Source of the DNA: Gammaproteobacteria bacterium
GTDB lineage: Bacteria > Pseudomonadota > Gammaproteobacteria > QNFN01
Length of the DNA stretch: 6,985 bases
Direction of reading: 5' to 3'
NCBI GenBank assembly: GCA_003645555.1
Contig: QNFN01000098.1
Span: forward strand, 1 to 6,985
Part shown: in pieces, positions 1-6,407 of the stretch
Layout of the letters: each line of letters begins with the position of its first letter
Position numbering within the stretch: the first letter of the stretch is position 1
Translations under genes and position numbers: made by a program
Notes under the pieces: generated by a model
The model's database searches: none
Told to the model about the DNA's origin: nothing
The model's input: the letters and a program-made list of their open reading frames with translations, nothing else

Positions 1-1685
1 AGCCGACGCTGGCCACCGGCCACCGGCCGATCATCCGCCGCCACCTCGGTGAAAAAGCACTGCGGATGGTCTACAGCGAAGACCCGGCCGCCACCGATCC
101 GGTCACCAACATCGAGGTGCCGGAGGCTGAATGCGCCGCCTTCTGTCTCACCGACGACGACGTGCTGGAACTGGCCCGCCATGCCGTTGAAATCGAGCGC
201 CACTACTCCGAGCAGGCCGGCCACGACCAGCCGATGGATATCGAGTGGGCCAAGGACGGGCTCTCCGGCGAACTGTTCATCGTCCAGGAACGCCCGGAGA
301 CGGTGCAGGCCACCGCCGATGTCAACGTCAAGGAGGTGTTCAAACTCGACTCACGCGGCGAGGTGGTTGCTGAAGGCAAAAGCGTTGGCCAGAAGATCGC
401 CATCGGCAAGGCGCGGGTGATCAAGGACGCCTCGCAGATGCACGAGGTGCAGCCAGGCGACGTGCTGGTCTCCGACATCACCGACCCCGACTGGGAGCCG
501 GTGATGAAGATCGCCTCGGCGATTGTCACCAACCGTGGCGGTCGCACCTGCCACGCGGCCATCATCGCCCGCGAGCTCGGCATCCCGGCCGTGGTCGGCT
601 GCATCAACGCCACCGAGACCGTGCCGCACGATGCCGAGATCACCGTTTCCTGCGCCGAGGGCAACAACGGTTACGTCTACGCCGGCCACCAGGAGTTCAC
701 CATCGAGCGCATCCCGCTCGGTGGCCAGGCACAGCTCGACACCAAGATCATGCTCAACCTGGCCAATCCCGAGATCGCCTTCGAGACCAGCCGCCTGCCG
801 GTCGAGGGTGTCGGCCTGGCGCGGCTCGAGTTCATCATCAACAACACCATCCGCGTCCACCCGCGTGCCCTGCTCGAGTACGACGGTCTCGATGCCGGCC
901 TCAAGACCAAGATCGATGCCATCACCCGCGGCTATCCCGATCGCCGCGACTACTTCCGGCAGACCCTGGCCGAAGGGGTCGCGACCATCGCCGCGGCCTT
1001 CTACCCGCGGCAGATCATCGTCCGCCTCAGCGACTTCAAGTCCAACGAGTACGCCTCAATGATCGGTGGCCGCGGCTTCGAGCCCGTGGAAGAGAACCCG
1101 ATGCTCGGCTTCCGCGGTGCGGCACGCTATCCGCCACCCGAGTGCTCCGAGTCGTTTGCCCTCGAGTGCCAGGCGCTACGCCAGGTGCGCGAGACCATGG
1201 GGCTCGACAACGTCACCATCATGGTGCCGTTCGTGCGCACCCCCGAAGAGGGACGTGAGGTACTCGAACTGCTGGCCCGCAACGGCCTGCGCCGCGGTGA
1301 CAACGGCCTGCAGGTGATCCTGATGTGCGAGATCCCGGCCAACGCCCTGCTCGCCGACCAGTTCCTCGAGGATTTCGACGGCTTCTCAATCGGCTCCAAC
1401 GACCTGACCCAGCTGACCCTGGGTGTCGACCGCGACTCCGGGCTGCTGACCGGCTACGACGAGCGCAACGAGGCAGTCGGCATCCTGATGGAGATGGCGA
1501 TCAGCGCCTGCCGCAAACACGGCAAGTATGTCGGCATCTGTGGCCAGGCACCGTCCGACTTTCCCGAGATCACCGCCTGGCTGGTTGAAAAGGGGATTAC
1601 CTCGATCTCACTCAATCCCGACAGTGTCTTCGACATGCGCGAGATCGTCGCGGCCGAGGAGGCCAAGCGGACCGAAGCCAACTGA
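1..1685 (+). CDS. ppsA: Phosphoenolpyruvate synthase (pyruvate, water dikinase), C-terminal part; 5' end outside window
   Basis: This enzyme converts pyruvate, ATP and water to PEP, AMP and phosphate, feeding gluconeogenesis in the cytoplasm. The reading frame is open from base 3 and gives 560 residues; the E. coli enzyme has 792, so roughly the first 230 (most of the ATP-binding domain) lie upstream. Visible in order are the end of the ATP domain ([20 protein letters not shown]), the swivelling phosphohistidine domain with the [14 protein letters not shown] motif, and the PEP-binding barrel with [30 protein letters not shown] and GICGQ. The catalytic His codon is at 552-554 and the conserved active-site Cys codon at 1539-1541. 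The Thr two residues before the His (546-548) is the residue that the PpsR-type regulatory kinase/phosphorylase modifies in this family, so that control is plausible; no ppsR is in view. The frame is intact and ends in TGA. gpmI follows on the same strand. Identity is very secure. Confidence 0.97.
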   Translation, partial: PTLATGHRPIIRRHLGEKALRMVYSEDPAATDPVTNIEVPEAECAAFCLTDDDVLELARHAVEIERHYSEQAGHDQPMDIEWAKDGLSGELFIVQERPETVQATADVNVKEVFKLDSRGEVVAEGKSVGQKIAIGKARVIKDASQMHEVQPGDVLVSDITDPDWEPVMKIASAIVTNRGGRTCHAAIIARELGIPAVVGCINATETVPHDAEITVSCAEGNNGYVYAGHQEFTIERIPLGGQAQLDTKIMLNLANPEIAFETSRLPVEGVGLARLEFIINNTIRVHPRALLEYDGLDAGLKTKIDAITRGYPDRRDYFRQTLAEGVATIAAAFYPRQIIVRLSDFKSNEYASMIGGRGFEPVEENPMLGFRGAARYPPPECSESFALECQALRQVRETMGLDNVTIMVPFVRTPEEGREVLELLARNGLRRGDNGLQVILMCEIPANALLADQFLEDFDGFSIGSNDLTQLTLGVDRDSGLLTGYDERNEAVGILMEMAISACRKHGKYVGICGQAPSDFPEITAWLVEKGITSISLNPDSVFDMREIVAAEEAKRTEAN

Positions 1686-1687
1686 AC

Positions 1688-1712
1688 CGGTCGGCGCATG
1701 GCGCGCCGGTCG
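1688..1712 (+). other. GC-rich hairpin in the ppsA-gpmI gap
   Basis: A 10-bp stem (1688-1697 with 1703-1712) closes a 5-nt loop. The inner six pairs, CGGCGC with GCGCCG, are perfect; two G-T wobbles and two further G/C pairs extend it. It begins 3 nt after the ppsA stop codon. No run of T follows, so it is not a standard intrinsic terminator. It could protect the ppsA mRNA 3' end or attenuate read-through into gpmI. The loop contains the upstream ATG at 1698, which makes that ATG an unlikely gpmI start. The function is inference; in DNA this GC-rich a hairpin can arise by chance. Confidence 0.4.
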
Positions 1713-1772
1713 CAACCGTACCTGACACGTGCTGGCCGCGGCAGAAGGCCGCCCGGCACCGAGCCCGAGTTC

Positions 1773-3320
1773 ATGGACCAGACCACCAATCGACCGCCGC
1801 GCCGACCGACACTGCTGGTAATCCTTGACGGTTTCGGACTGAATCCCGACACCCGGGACAACGCCATCGCCGAGGCCGGCACACCGCACCTCGACCGCTA
1901 CTTCGACCGCTACCCGCACGTGCCGCTGCACGCGTCGGGACGTGCCGTCGGCCTGCCCGAAGGACAGATGGGCAACTCCGAGGTGGGTCACACCACCATG
2001 GGCGCCGGCGCCATCGTGCGCCAGTACCTGGTGCGTATCGACGACGCCATCGCCGACGGCAGCTTCTACGACAACCCGGCACTGACCGCGGCCGCCACGC
2101 GTGCCGCCGGCTCCGGCCGGCCGTTGCACCTGGTCGGGCTGATCTCCGATGGTGGCGTACACAGCCACCTGCGCCACGTCCTGGCGCTGATCGAGCTGGC
2201 GCACCGTGCCAGCGCCGTCCCGCAACTGCACATGCTCACTGACGGCCGCGACACCCCGCCGCGCTCCGCCGCCACCTGGCTGCCGGAACTCGAGGCGGCG
2301 CTGACCACCGCCGGCGGCCGCATCGCCACCGTCTGCGGTCGCTACTACGCCATGGATCGCGATCAGCGCTGGGAGCGTACCGAGCTGGCCTGGCGGATGC
2401 TGACCGGCCACGGTGCCGAACGTGAAACGCCGACCGCCAGCGCGGCGATAGAGGCCGCCTACGCCGCCGATGAGAACGACGAGTTCATTCGCCCGACCAT
2501 GATTACCGGCGGGGAACCAATCAAGGCCAGTGACGAAGTGATCTTCTTCAACTTTCGCAACGACCGCCCGCGCCAGGCCACCGCGGCGCTTACCGACCCG
2601 GCATTCGCTCACTTCGAGCGGCCCGGTTTCGCCCCGCCCAGGGTCACCACCATGACCGATTACGGGTCACAGTTCGGCCTGCCGATAGCCTTCGACAAGG
2701 AGACACCACAGGTGACGCTGGGCGAGTGGGTCAGCCAGGCCAGCATCGCCCAGTTCCGTACCGCCGAGACCGAGAAATACGCCCACGTCACCTTCTTCTT
2801 TAATGGCGGGCGTGAGTTGCCTTACCCCGGCGAGGAACGATTGCTCATCCCGTCACCGAAGGTGGCCAGCTACGACCTGCAGCCGGAGATGAGCGCACCC
2901 GAGGTTGCCGATGCCGTTATCGACGCCATGGAGAGCGGCAAATACGGCCTGGTCATCGTCAACTTCGCCAACGGCGACATGGTCGGGCACACAGCCAAGC
3001 GCCCGGCGATCCTCGCGGCAGTCCGGGCACTCGATCACGAAGTCGGACGCGTCCTCGATGCCGCCGTCGACCAGGGTGTCTCGGTCGTGCTGACCGCCGA
3101 CCACGGCAACTGCGAAATGATGGTCGACCCGGTTAGTGGCGAAGCGCACACCCAGCACACCACCTTCCCGGTGCCGTGCCTGGTGATCGACGAAACACCG
3201 TGGGAACTCGAACCGGATCCCGGGCTGGCCGACATTGCCCCAACGGTGCTGCAGTTGATGGGCCTGGAGATTCCCGACGCGATGAACGGCCGGTCGGTGC
3301 TGAAGCCGACCGGCGACTGA
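1773..3320 (+). CDS. gpmI: 2,3-bisphosphoglycerate-independent phosphoglycerate mutase
   Basis: This cytoplasmic enzyme interconverts 3- and 2-phosphoglycerate in glycolysis and gluconeogenesis, using two Mn ions and a phosphoserine intermediate. All expected metal ligands are present: Asp19 (VILDGFG), the phosphorylated Ser69 (QMGNSEVGHTTMGAG), Asp402 and His406 (NGDMVGH), Asp443 and His444 (TADHGN) and His462 (HTQHTTF). Substrate-binding motifs are also intact: SDGGVHSH, TDGRDTPP, RYYAMDRD, FNFRNDRPRQ and EKYAHVTFFFNGG. With the start at ATG 1773 the protein has 515 residues, close to the 514 of E. coli GpmI. The frame also allows an ATG at 1698 (540 residues), but the added 25 residues look unrelated to the family and that ATG sits in a hairpin loop. 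The Shine-Dalgarno sequence is poor at both. It lies 87 nt after ppsA on the same strand and may be partly co-transcribed with it; it converges on ptsP. Confidence 0.96.
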   Translation: MDQTTNRPPRRPTLLVILDGFGLNPDTRDNAIAEAGTPHLDRYFDRYPHVPLHASGRAVGLPEGQMGNSEVGHTTMGAGAIVRQYLVRIDDAIADGSFYDNPALTAAATRAAGSGRPLHLVGLISDGGVHSHLRHVLALIELAHRASAVPQLHMLTDGRDTPPRSAATWLPELEAALTTAGGRIATVCGRYYAMDRDQRWERTELAWRMLTGHGAERETPTASAAIEAAYAADENDEFIRPTMITGGEPIKASDEVIFFNFRNDRPRQATAALTDPAFAHFERPGFAPPRVTTMTDYGSQFGLPIAFDKETPQVTLGEWVSQASIAQFRTAETEKYAHVTFFFNGGRELPYPGEERLLIPSPKVASYDLQPEMSAPEVADAVIDAMESGKYGLVIVNFANGDMVGHTAKRPAILAAVRALDHEVGRVLDAAVDQGVSVVLTADHGNCEMMVDPVSGEAHTQHTTFPVPCLVIDETPWELEPDPGLADIAPTVLQLMGLEIPDAMNGRSVLKPTGD

Positions 3321-3338
3321 CCCGAACGCACCGCTTCA

Positions 3339-3362
3339 TGTCGGGCTGAAGCCCGACCTACA
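3339..3362 (-). repeat. REP palindrome 1 (- strand orientation)
   Basis: Read on the - strand this is TGTAG followed by a hairpin. The stem is 7 bp (3340-3346 with 3351-3357, GTCGGGC with GCCCGAC) with a 4-nt loop, TTCA on the - strand. It is the left arm of the inverted pair and lies just after gpmI, so it would be the first structure at the 3' end of the gpmI mRNA. Confidence 0.75.
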
Positions 3363-3379
3363 ATAAACACGTAACCCGG

Positions 3380-3403
3380 TGTAGGTCGGACTTCAGTCCG
3401 ACC
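3380..3403 (+). repeat. REP palindrome 2 (+ strand orientation)
   Basis: TGTAG is followed by a 7-bp stem (3385-3391 with 3396-3402, GTCGGAC with GTCCGAC) and a TTCA loop. It matches REP palindrome 1 except for the sixth stem pair, which is A-T here and G-C there, and one terminal base. It lies just beyond the ptsP stop codon and would form at the 3' end of the ptsP mRNA. Confidence 0.75.
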
Positions 3404-3413
3404 ATCGGTCGCC

Positions 3414-5681
3414 CTACTTCCCGGCCCGAACCAACCCACCGAGCCCGGCCCGCTCAAGCGCGCCGTTGACGAAGCGGCGCACCTCGCTGGCGCTCTTGAG
3501 CAACAACGCCTCGGTCAGCAACGCACGTGCCTGCTCCTGGGAGAACGACCGGATCACCCACTTGATCCGCGGCAGGTTGGCGGCGTTCATGCTCATGGAG
3601 TCGATACCCATGCCGAGCAGCAGTACCGCGGCGGCGGGCTGGCCGGCCATTTCACCGCAGAGGCTGACCGGGCGGGCATGAGCATGACCCGCGCTGATCA
3701 CCTGGTGCAGTGCACGCAACACGGCCGGATGCATAGCGTCGTAGAGATCCGCAACGCGGGCGTTGTTGCGGTCGACCGCGAGCAGGTACTGGGCAAGGTC
3801 GTTGGAACCGATCGACAGGAAATCGGCACGCCGCGCCAGGTCATCGATCTGGAATACCGCCGCAGGCACCTCGATCATCGCCCCGGCAAGTGGCCGCTGC
3901 ACCAGCTCACCGGCTTCGACCAGTTCGTCGATCGCCCGCTCGAGCAGCTCCGTCGAATCCTCCAGCTCCTGTACCGAAGTGATCATCGGAAACAGCACCT
4001 GCAGGTTGTTCAGGCCGATGCTCGCACGCAGCATGGCGCGCAGCTGGGTCATGAAGATCTCGGGGTGATCGAGGGTGATGCGCACACCACGCCAACCGAG
4101 GAACGGGTTTTCCTCCTCGATCGGGAAGTAGCTCAGCGGCTTGTCGCCACCCACGTCCAGAGTGCGTAACGTCACCGGGCGCGGTGCGAACGCGGAGAGC
4201 ACACGCCGATAGATTTCGGTCTGTTCGTCTTCGGACGGAAAGCGCTCGCGCACCAGGAACGGCACCTCAGTGCGGTAGAGCCCAACCCCTTCCGCCCCGC
4301 TCTGCAGCGACGGCAGGATGTCGGAGGCGAGACCGGTGTTGGCCAGCAGCGGGATGCGCCGACCATCGACCGTCTCGGCCGGCAGGTCGCGCAACTCGCT
4401 GAGCCCCTGCGACAGTTCCGCCTCCTCGTTGGCGAGACGCTGGAACTCTTTCTTGACGGTCGGCGATGGGCGCACGTACACGCGGCCTTGATAACCGTCG
4501 ACGACCACCTCCTCGCCGTCGATACGGCCGACCGGCAGGTCGCACACGCCCATGACCGCCGGGACGCCCATCGCCTGGGCGAGGATGGCGACATGCGACG
4601 AACCCGAGCCGTGGGCCGAAATCACGCCGACAAGATGGCCGGTAGGCGCCTCGGCAAGATCCGAGGCGGTCACATCGTCACCGACCAACACGGTGCCCGG
4701 CGCGATCGGCTCGCGCTCGCGCGGACCGCTGTCCTGCAGATGCATCAGCAGTCGTCGACCAATGTCGCGCAGATCGGCCGCGCGCTCGCGCAGGTAGTCG
4801 TCCTCCATGTCATCGAACACCCGGGCATGGCTCTGCACCGTGGCCCGCAACGCCCCCGGGGCCCAGTTGCCGGCATCGATGGCATCAAGGGTCTCCGTCA
4901 CCAGGCTGTCGCCACTGAGGATCATCAGGTAAGCGTCGAACAAGGCCCGCTCTTCGACCGGCAGGGTCTCGCCCAGGCGGCCGTTGAGCGCACGGATTTC
5001 GTCACGCGTGGCGCCGACGGCGGCCTCGAACGCGGCCCGCTCGGTGGCCACGTCATCGATCTTGCGGTCGGGCACGGCATCGAGATTGGCAGGCGGATAG
5101 ATCACCCGCACCTTGCCGACACCGACTCCCGGGGCGCCGGCAATACCAGCGATGGAGTGCGACTCCAGCCGCCCACCACCGCGCAGTGCCTCGATATCGC
5201 CGTTAACCTCGGCATGAGCGATGGCACCGGCCAGTTGCGCGGCAAGGGTGAACAGCAACGATTCATCCTCGTCGCTGAAGCGGCGCGTCACCTGTTGCTG
5301 CACCACCAGCACCCCCTTGACGGTGCGCTGGTGGATGATCGGCACACCGAGGAAGGCGTGGTAGCGCTCCTCGCCCGTCTCTTCGAAATACTTGAACTTG
5401 GGATGTTCCGGTGCGTTCTCGACGTTGACCGGCTCAGCACGCGCCCCAACCAGGCCGAGCAGGCCCTCGGTCAGATCGAGGCGAACCTTGCCGATCGACT
5501 CGGGGTTGAGGCCTTCCGAGGCCATCAGCACCAGCTGGCGACTGACCGGCTCAAACAGGTAGACCGAGCAGACGTCGACCGCCATGGTCGCGCTGACGCG
5601 GCGGACAATCACCGTCACCGCCTGCTCGATGTCGTGGGCCTCGTTGACCTCGTGGAGGATGCGCTGCAGTTGAGCGAGCAT
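3414..5681 (-). CDS. ptsP: PEP-protein phosphotransferase of the nitrogen PTS (EI-Ntr)
   Basis: PtsP takes phosphate from PEP onto a histidine and passes it to NPr (PtsO), then to EIIA-Ntr (PtsN). This cytoplasmic relay regulates K+ transport, nitrogen/carbon balance and stress responses rather than sugar uptake. The 755 residues (748 in E. coli) show an N-terminal GAF sensor domain (about 1-155, with VDVCSVYLFEP and FLGVPIIHQRTVKGVLVVQQQ), an EI N-domain with the phosphorylated His363 (GSGSSHVAILAQAMGVPAVMG), and the PEP-binding barrel (about 435-700) with GLYRTEVPFL, LRTLDVGGDK, ENPFLGWRG, FLSIGSNDLAQY and the active-site Cys675 (LCGEMAG). The end, GLGGLVRAGK, resembles the E. coli C-terminus. 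Translation starts at ATG 5681, matching the family N-terminus, only 14 nt after the rppH stop codon. There is no Shine-Dalgarno sequence (CTACCCC precedes ATG), so coupling to rppH is likely. In E. coli the GAF domain senses glutamine and 2-oxoglutarate. ptsO and ptsN are not in the window. Confidence 0.97.
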   Translation of the reverse strand: MLAQLQRILHEVNEAHDIEQAVTVIVRRVSATMAVDVCSVYLFEPVSRQLVLMASEGLNPESIGKVRLDLTEGLLGLVGARAEPVNVENAPEHPKFKYFEETGEERYHAFLGVPIIHQRTVKGVLVVQQQVTRRFSDEDESLLFTLAAQLAGAIAHAEVNGDIEALRGGGRLESHSIAGIAGAPGVGVGKVRVIYPPANLDAVPDRKIDDVATERAAFEAAVGATRDEIRALNGRLGETLPVEERALFDAYLMILSGDSLVTETLDAIDAGNWAPGALRATVQSHARVFDDMEDDYLRERAADLRDIGRRLLMHLQDSGPREREPIAPGTVLVGDDVTASDLAEAPTGHLVGVISAHGSGSSHVAILAQAMGVPAVMGVCDLPVGRIDGEEVVVDGYQGRVYVRPSPTVKKEFQRLANEEAELSQGLSELRDLPAETVDGRRIPLLANTGLASDILPSLQSGAEGVGLYRTEVPFLVRERFPSEDEQTEIYRRVLSAFAPRPVTLRTLDVGGDKPLSYFPIEEENPFLGWRGVRITLDHPEIFMTQLRAMLRASIGLNNLQVLFPMITSVQELEDSTELLERAIDELVEAGELVQRPLAGAMIEVPAAVFQIDDLARRADFLSIGSNDLAQYLLAVDRNNARVADLYDAMHPAVLRALHQVISAGHAHARPVSLCGEMAGQPAAAVLLLGMGIDSMSMNAANLPRIKWVIRSFSQEQARALLTEALLLKSASEVRRFVNGALERAGLGGLVRAGK

Positions 5682-5695
5682 GGGGTAGCCGGCGC

Positions 5696-6250
5696 CTAGC
5701 GAGACCGACGCGGCACCGGACGACCCGTTGCCGCCCGGTCGGAATGCGATGACTCGGGACGGCGGCGGGGCCGGTAACCAGGGAAGATCAGCGGTGCGAG
5801 TTCGCGTAGTGCCTCGGCGTAGACATTGCGTTTGAAGAAGACCACCTGGTGCATCGGGTACCAGTAGGTGACCCAGCGCCAGGCATCGAACTCGGGATGG
5901 TCGGAGCGGTCGAAGCGCACCTGGTCATCGGGCACCAGCAGCCGCAACAGGAACCAGATCTGCTTCTGCCCGATGCAGAGCGGGAAGTTGCCATGGCGAA
6001 CGAAGCGGTCGGGCAACTGGTAGCGCAACCAGTCATCGGTGCAACCAAGGATTTCGACGTGCCCGGATTCGAGCCCCACTTCTTCGTAGAGCTCGCGGTA
6101 CATCGCCTTCTCGGGCGTCTCGTCGTCCTGGATTCCACCCTGCGGGAACTGCCAGGAGCGGCGACCGATACGTCGCGCCCAGAGCAGCCGACCACGGCCG
6201 TTACTCAGGATGATCCCGACGTTGGGCCTGTATCCATCCTCGTCAACCAC
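5696..6250 (-). CDS. rppH: RNA pyrophosphohydrolase (Nudix hydrolase)
   Basis: RppH removes pyrophosphate from the 5' triphosphate (or phosphate from the diphosphate) end of mRNA, preparing it for 5'-monophosphate-dependent RNase E decay. The 184 residues align without gaps to E. coli RppH (176) over the first 150. The Nudix box is complete: Gly38, Glu44, Arg52, Glu53, Glu56, Glu57 and Gly59, with the metal-binding glutamates intact. GYRPNVG at 6-12, WQFPQGG at 33-39, [18 protein letters not shown] and FFKRNVY around 138-144 are RNA- or substrate-contacting family segments. The start is GTG at 6250, which aligns exactly with the E. coli initiator ([10 protein letters not shown] against MIDDDGYRPN). 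The last 25 residues form an arginine-rich tail (nine Arg) that differs from E. coli and is probably disordered. It is the first gene of a tight pair with ptsP, as in E. coli. Confidence 0.97.
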   Translation of the reverse strand: MVDEDGYRPNVGIILSNGRGRLLWARRIGRRSWQFPQGGIQDDETPEKAMYRELYEEVGLESGHVEILGCTDDWLRYQLPDRFVRHGNFPLCIGQKQIWFLLRLLVPDDQVRFDRSDHPEFDAWRWVTYWYPMHQVVFFKRNVYAEALRELAPLIFPGYRPRRRPESSHSDRAATGRPVPRRSR

Positions 6251-6256
6251 TCAGTA

Positions 6257-6260
6257 TCCC
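6257..6260 (-). promoter_or_regulatory. Probable ribosome binding site of rppH
   Basis: On the - strand GGGA lies 6 nt before the GTG start at 6250. It is a short match to the Shine-Dalgarno consensus, but its spacing is right and no better candidate is nearby. It supports the GTG start chosen from the family alignment. Confidence 0.45.
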
Positions 6261-6299
6261 AGTCAAGAATTCAACTTCAGGCATTCTCACATATGGTCT

Positions 6300-6304
6300 G
6301 GAGG
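6300..6304 (+). promoter_or_regulatory. Shine-Dalgarno GGAGG before the alternative ATG 6312
   Basis: GGAGG stands 7 nt before the ATG at 6312, which is in frame with the HAD phosphatase and not separated from it by a stop. As a ribosome binding site it is stronger than the one before TTG 6408. If used, it would add 32 residues (MTRDRLAHCSTSHYAV...) ahead of the normal family N-terminus. Whether it is used cannot be decided from this sequence. Confidence 0.4.
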
Positions 6305-6326
6305 CCAGCAAATGACCCGCGACAGG

Positions 6327-6356
6327 TTGGCCCACTGCAGCACCAGCCACTATGCT
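6327..6356 (+). promoter_or_regulatory. Weak candidate sigma-70 promoter for the HAD phosphatase
   Basis: TTGGCC (6327-6332) and TATGCT (6351-6356) each match four of six consensus bases and are 18 nt apart. Transcription would begin near 6363, giving a leader of about 45 nt before TTG 6408 and leaving out ATG 6312. Matches of this quality occur by chance, so this is only a candidate. Confidence 0.25.
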
Positions 6357-6395
6357 GTGGCTCCCGCGTGCCGATGGGGAGCACGTGGCAACGGC

Positions 6396-6400
6396 GGGAG
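6396..6400 (+). promoter_or_regulatory. Shine-Dalgarno GGGAG before TTG 6408
   Basis: GGGAG ends 7 nt before TTG at 6408, an optimal spacing. Together with the family N-terminus this is the main reason for choosing a TTG start for the downstream phosphatase gene. Confidence 0.55.
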
Positions 6401-6407
6401 AACCTCC

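Larger units (their letters stand above)
3339..3403. repeat. REPIN-like element: two inverted REP palindromes between gpmI and ptsP
   Basis: Two 24-nt arms (3339-3362 and 3380-3403) form an inverted repeat with 21 of 24 positions pairing, separated by a 17-nt AT-richer spacer (3363-3379). Each arm is itself a hairpin. Each arm carries GTAG just outside its stem, with both tetranucleotides facing the centre; GTAG/GTGG next to a palindrome is the hallmark of REP sequences mobilised by REP-associated tyrosine transposases (RAYTs). The element starts 18 nt after the gpmI stop codon and ends 10 nt before the ptsP stop codon, so it fills most of the convergent gap. A role as bidirectional terminator or mRNA 3' protector for both genes is likely but inferred. 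No RAYT gene is in the window. Confidence 0.8.

Noticed and set aside
11..30. Short tandem GGCCACC repeat near the left edge
   Set aside because: Two copies only, inside ppsA, encoding ordinary family residues (LATGHRP). It is codon-level coincidence rather than a repeat element.
49..420. A 123-codon + strand frame at the left end
   Set aside because: It overlaps ppsA out of frame; the translation is a Ser/Arg/Pro/Thr-rich shadow product.
1608..2612. A 334-codon open frame on the - strand opposite the ppsA end and gpmI
   Set aside because: It is antisense to two secure genes. The product is low-complexity (Gly, Val, Arg, Ala) and shows no domain; GC-rich coding DNA commonly yields such frames.
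4488..5699. A 403-codon open frame on the + strand opposite ptsP and the end of rppH
   Set aside because: It is fully antisense to ptsP, whose catalytic motifs and length are secure. Its translation shows no recognisable motif and is rich in His, Arg, Asp and Gln, as expected for a mirror frame in GC-rich DNA.
6251..6300. TTGACT and GATACT on the - strand as a rppH promoter
   Set aside because: The boxes overlap or sit too close to the GTG start, and no -35/-10 pair with 16-18 nt spacing gives a start upstream of the gene. I could not support an rppH promoter.
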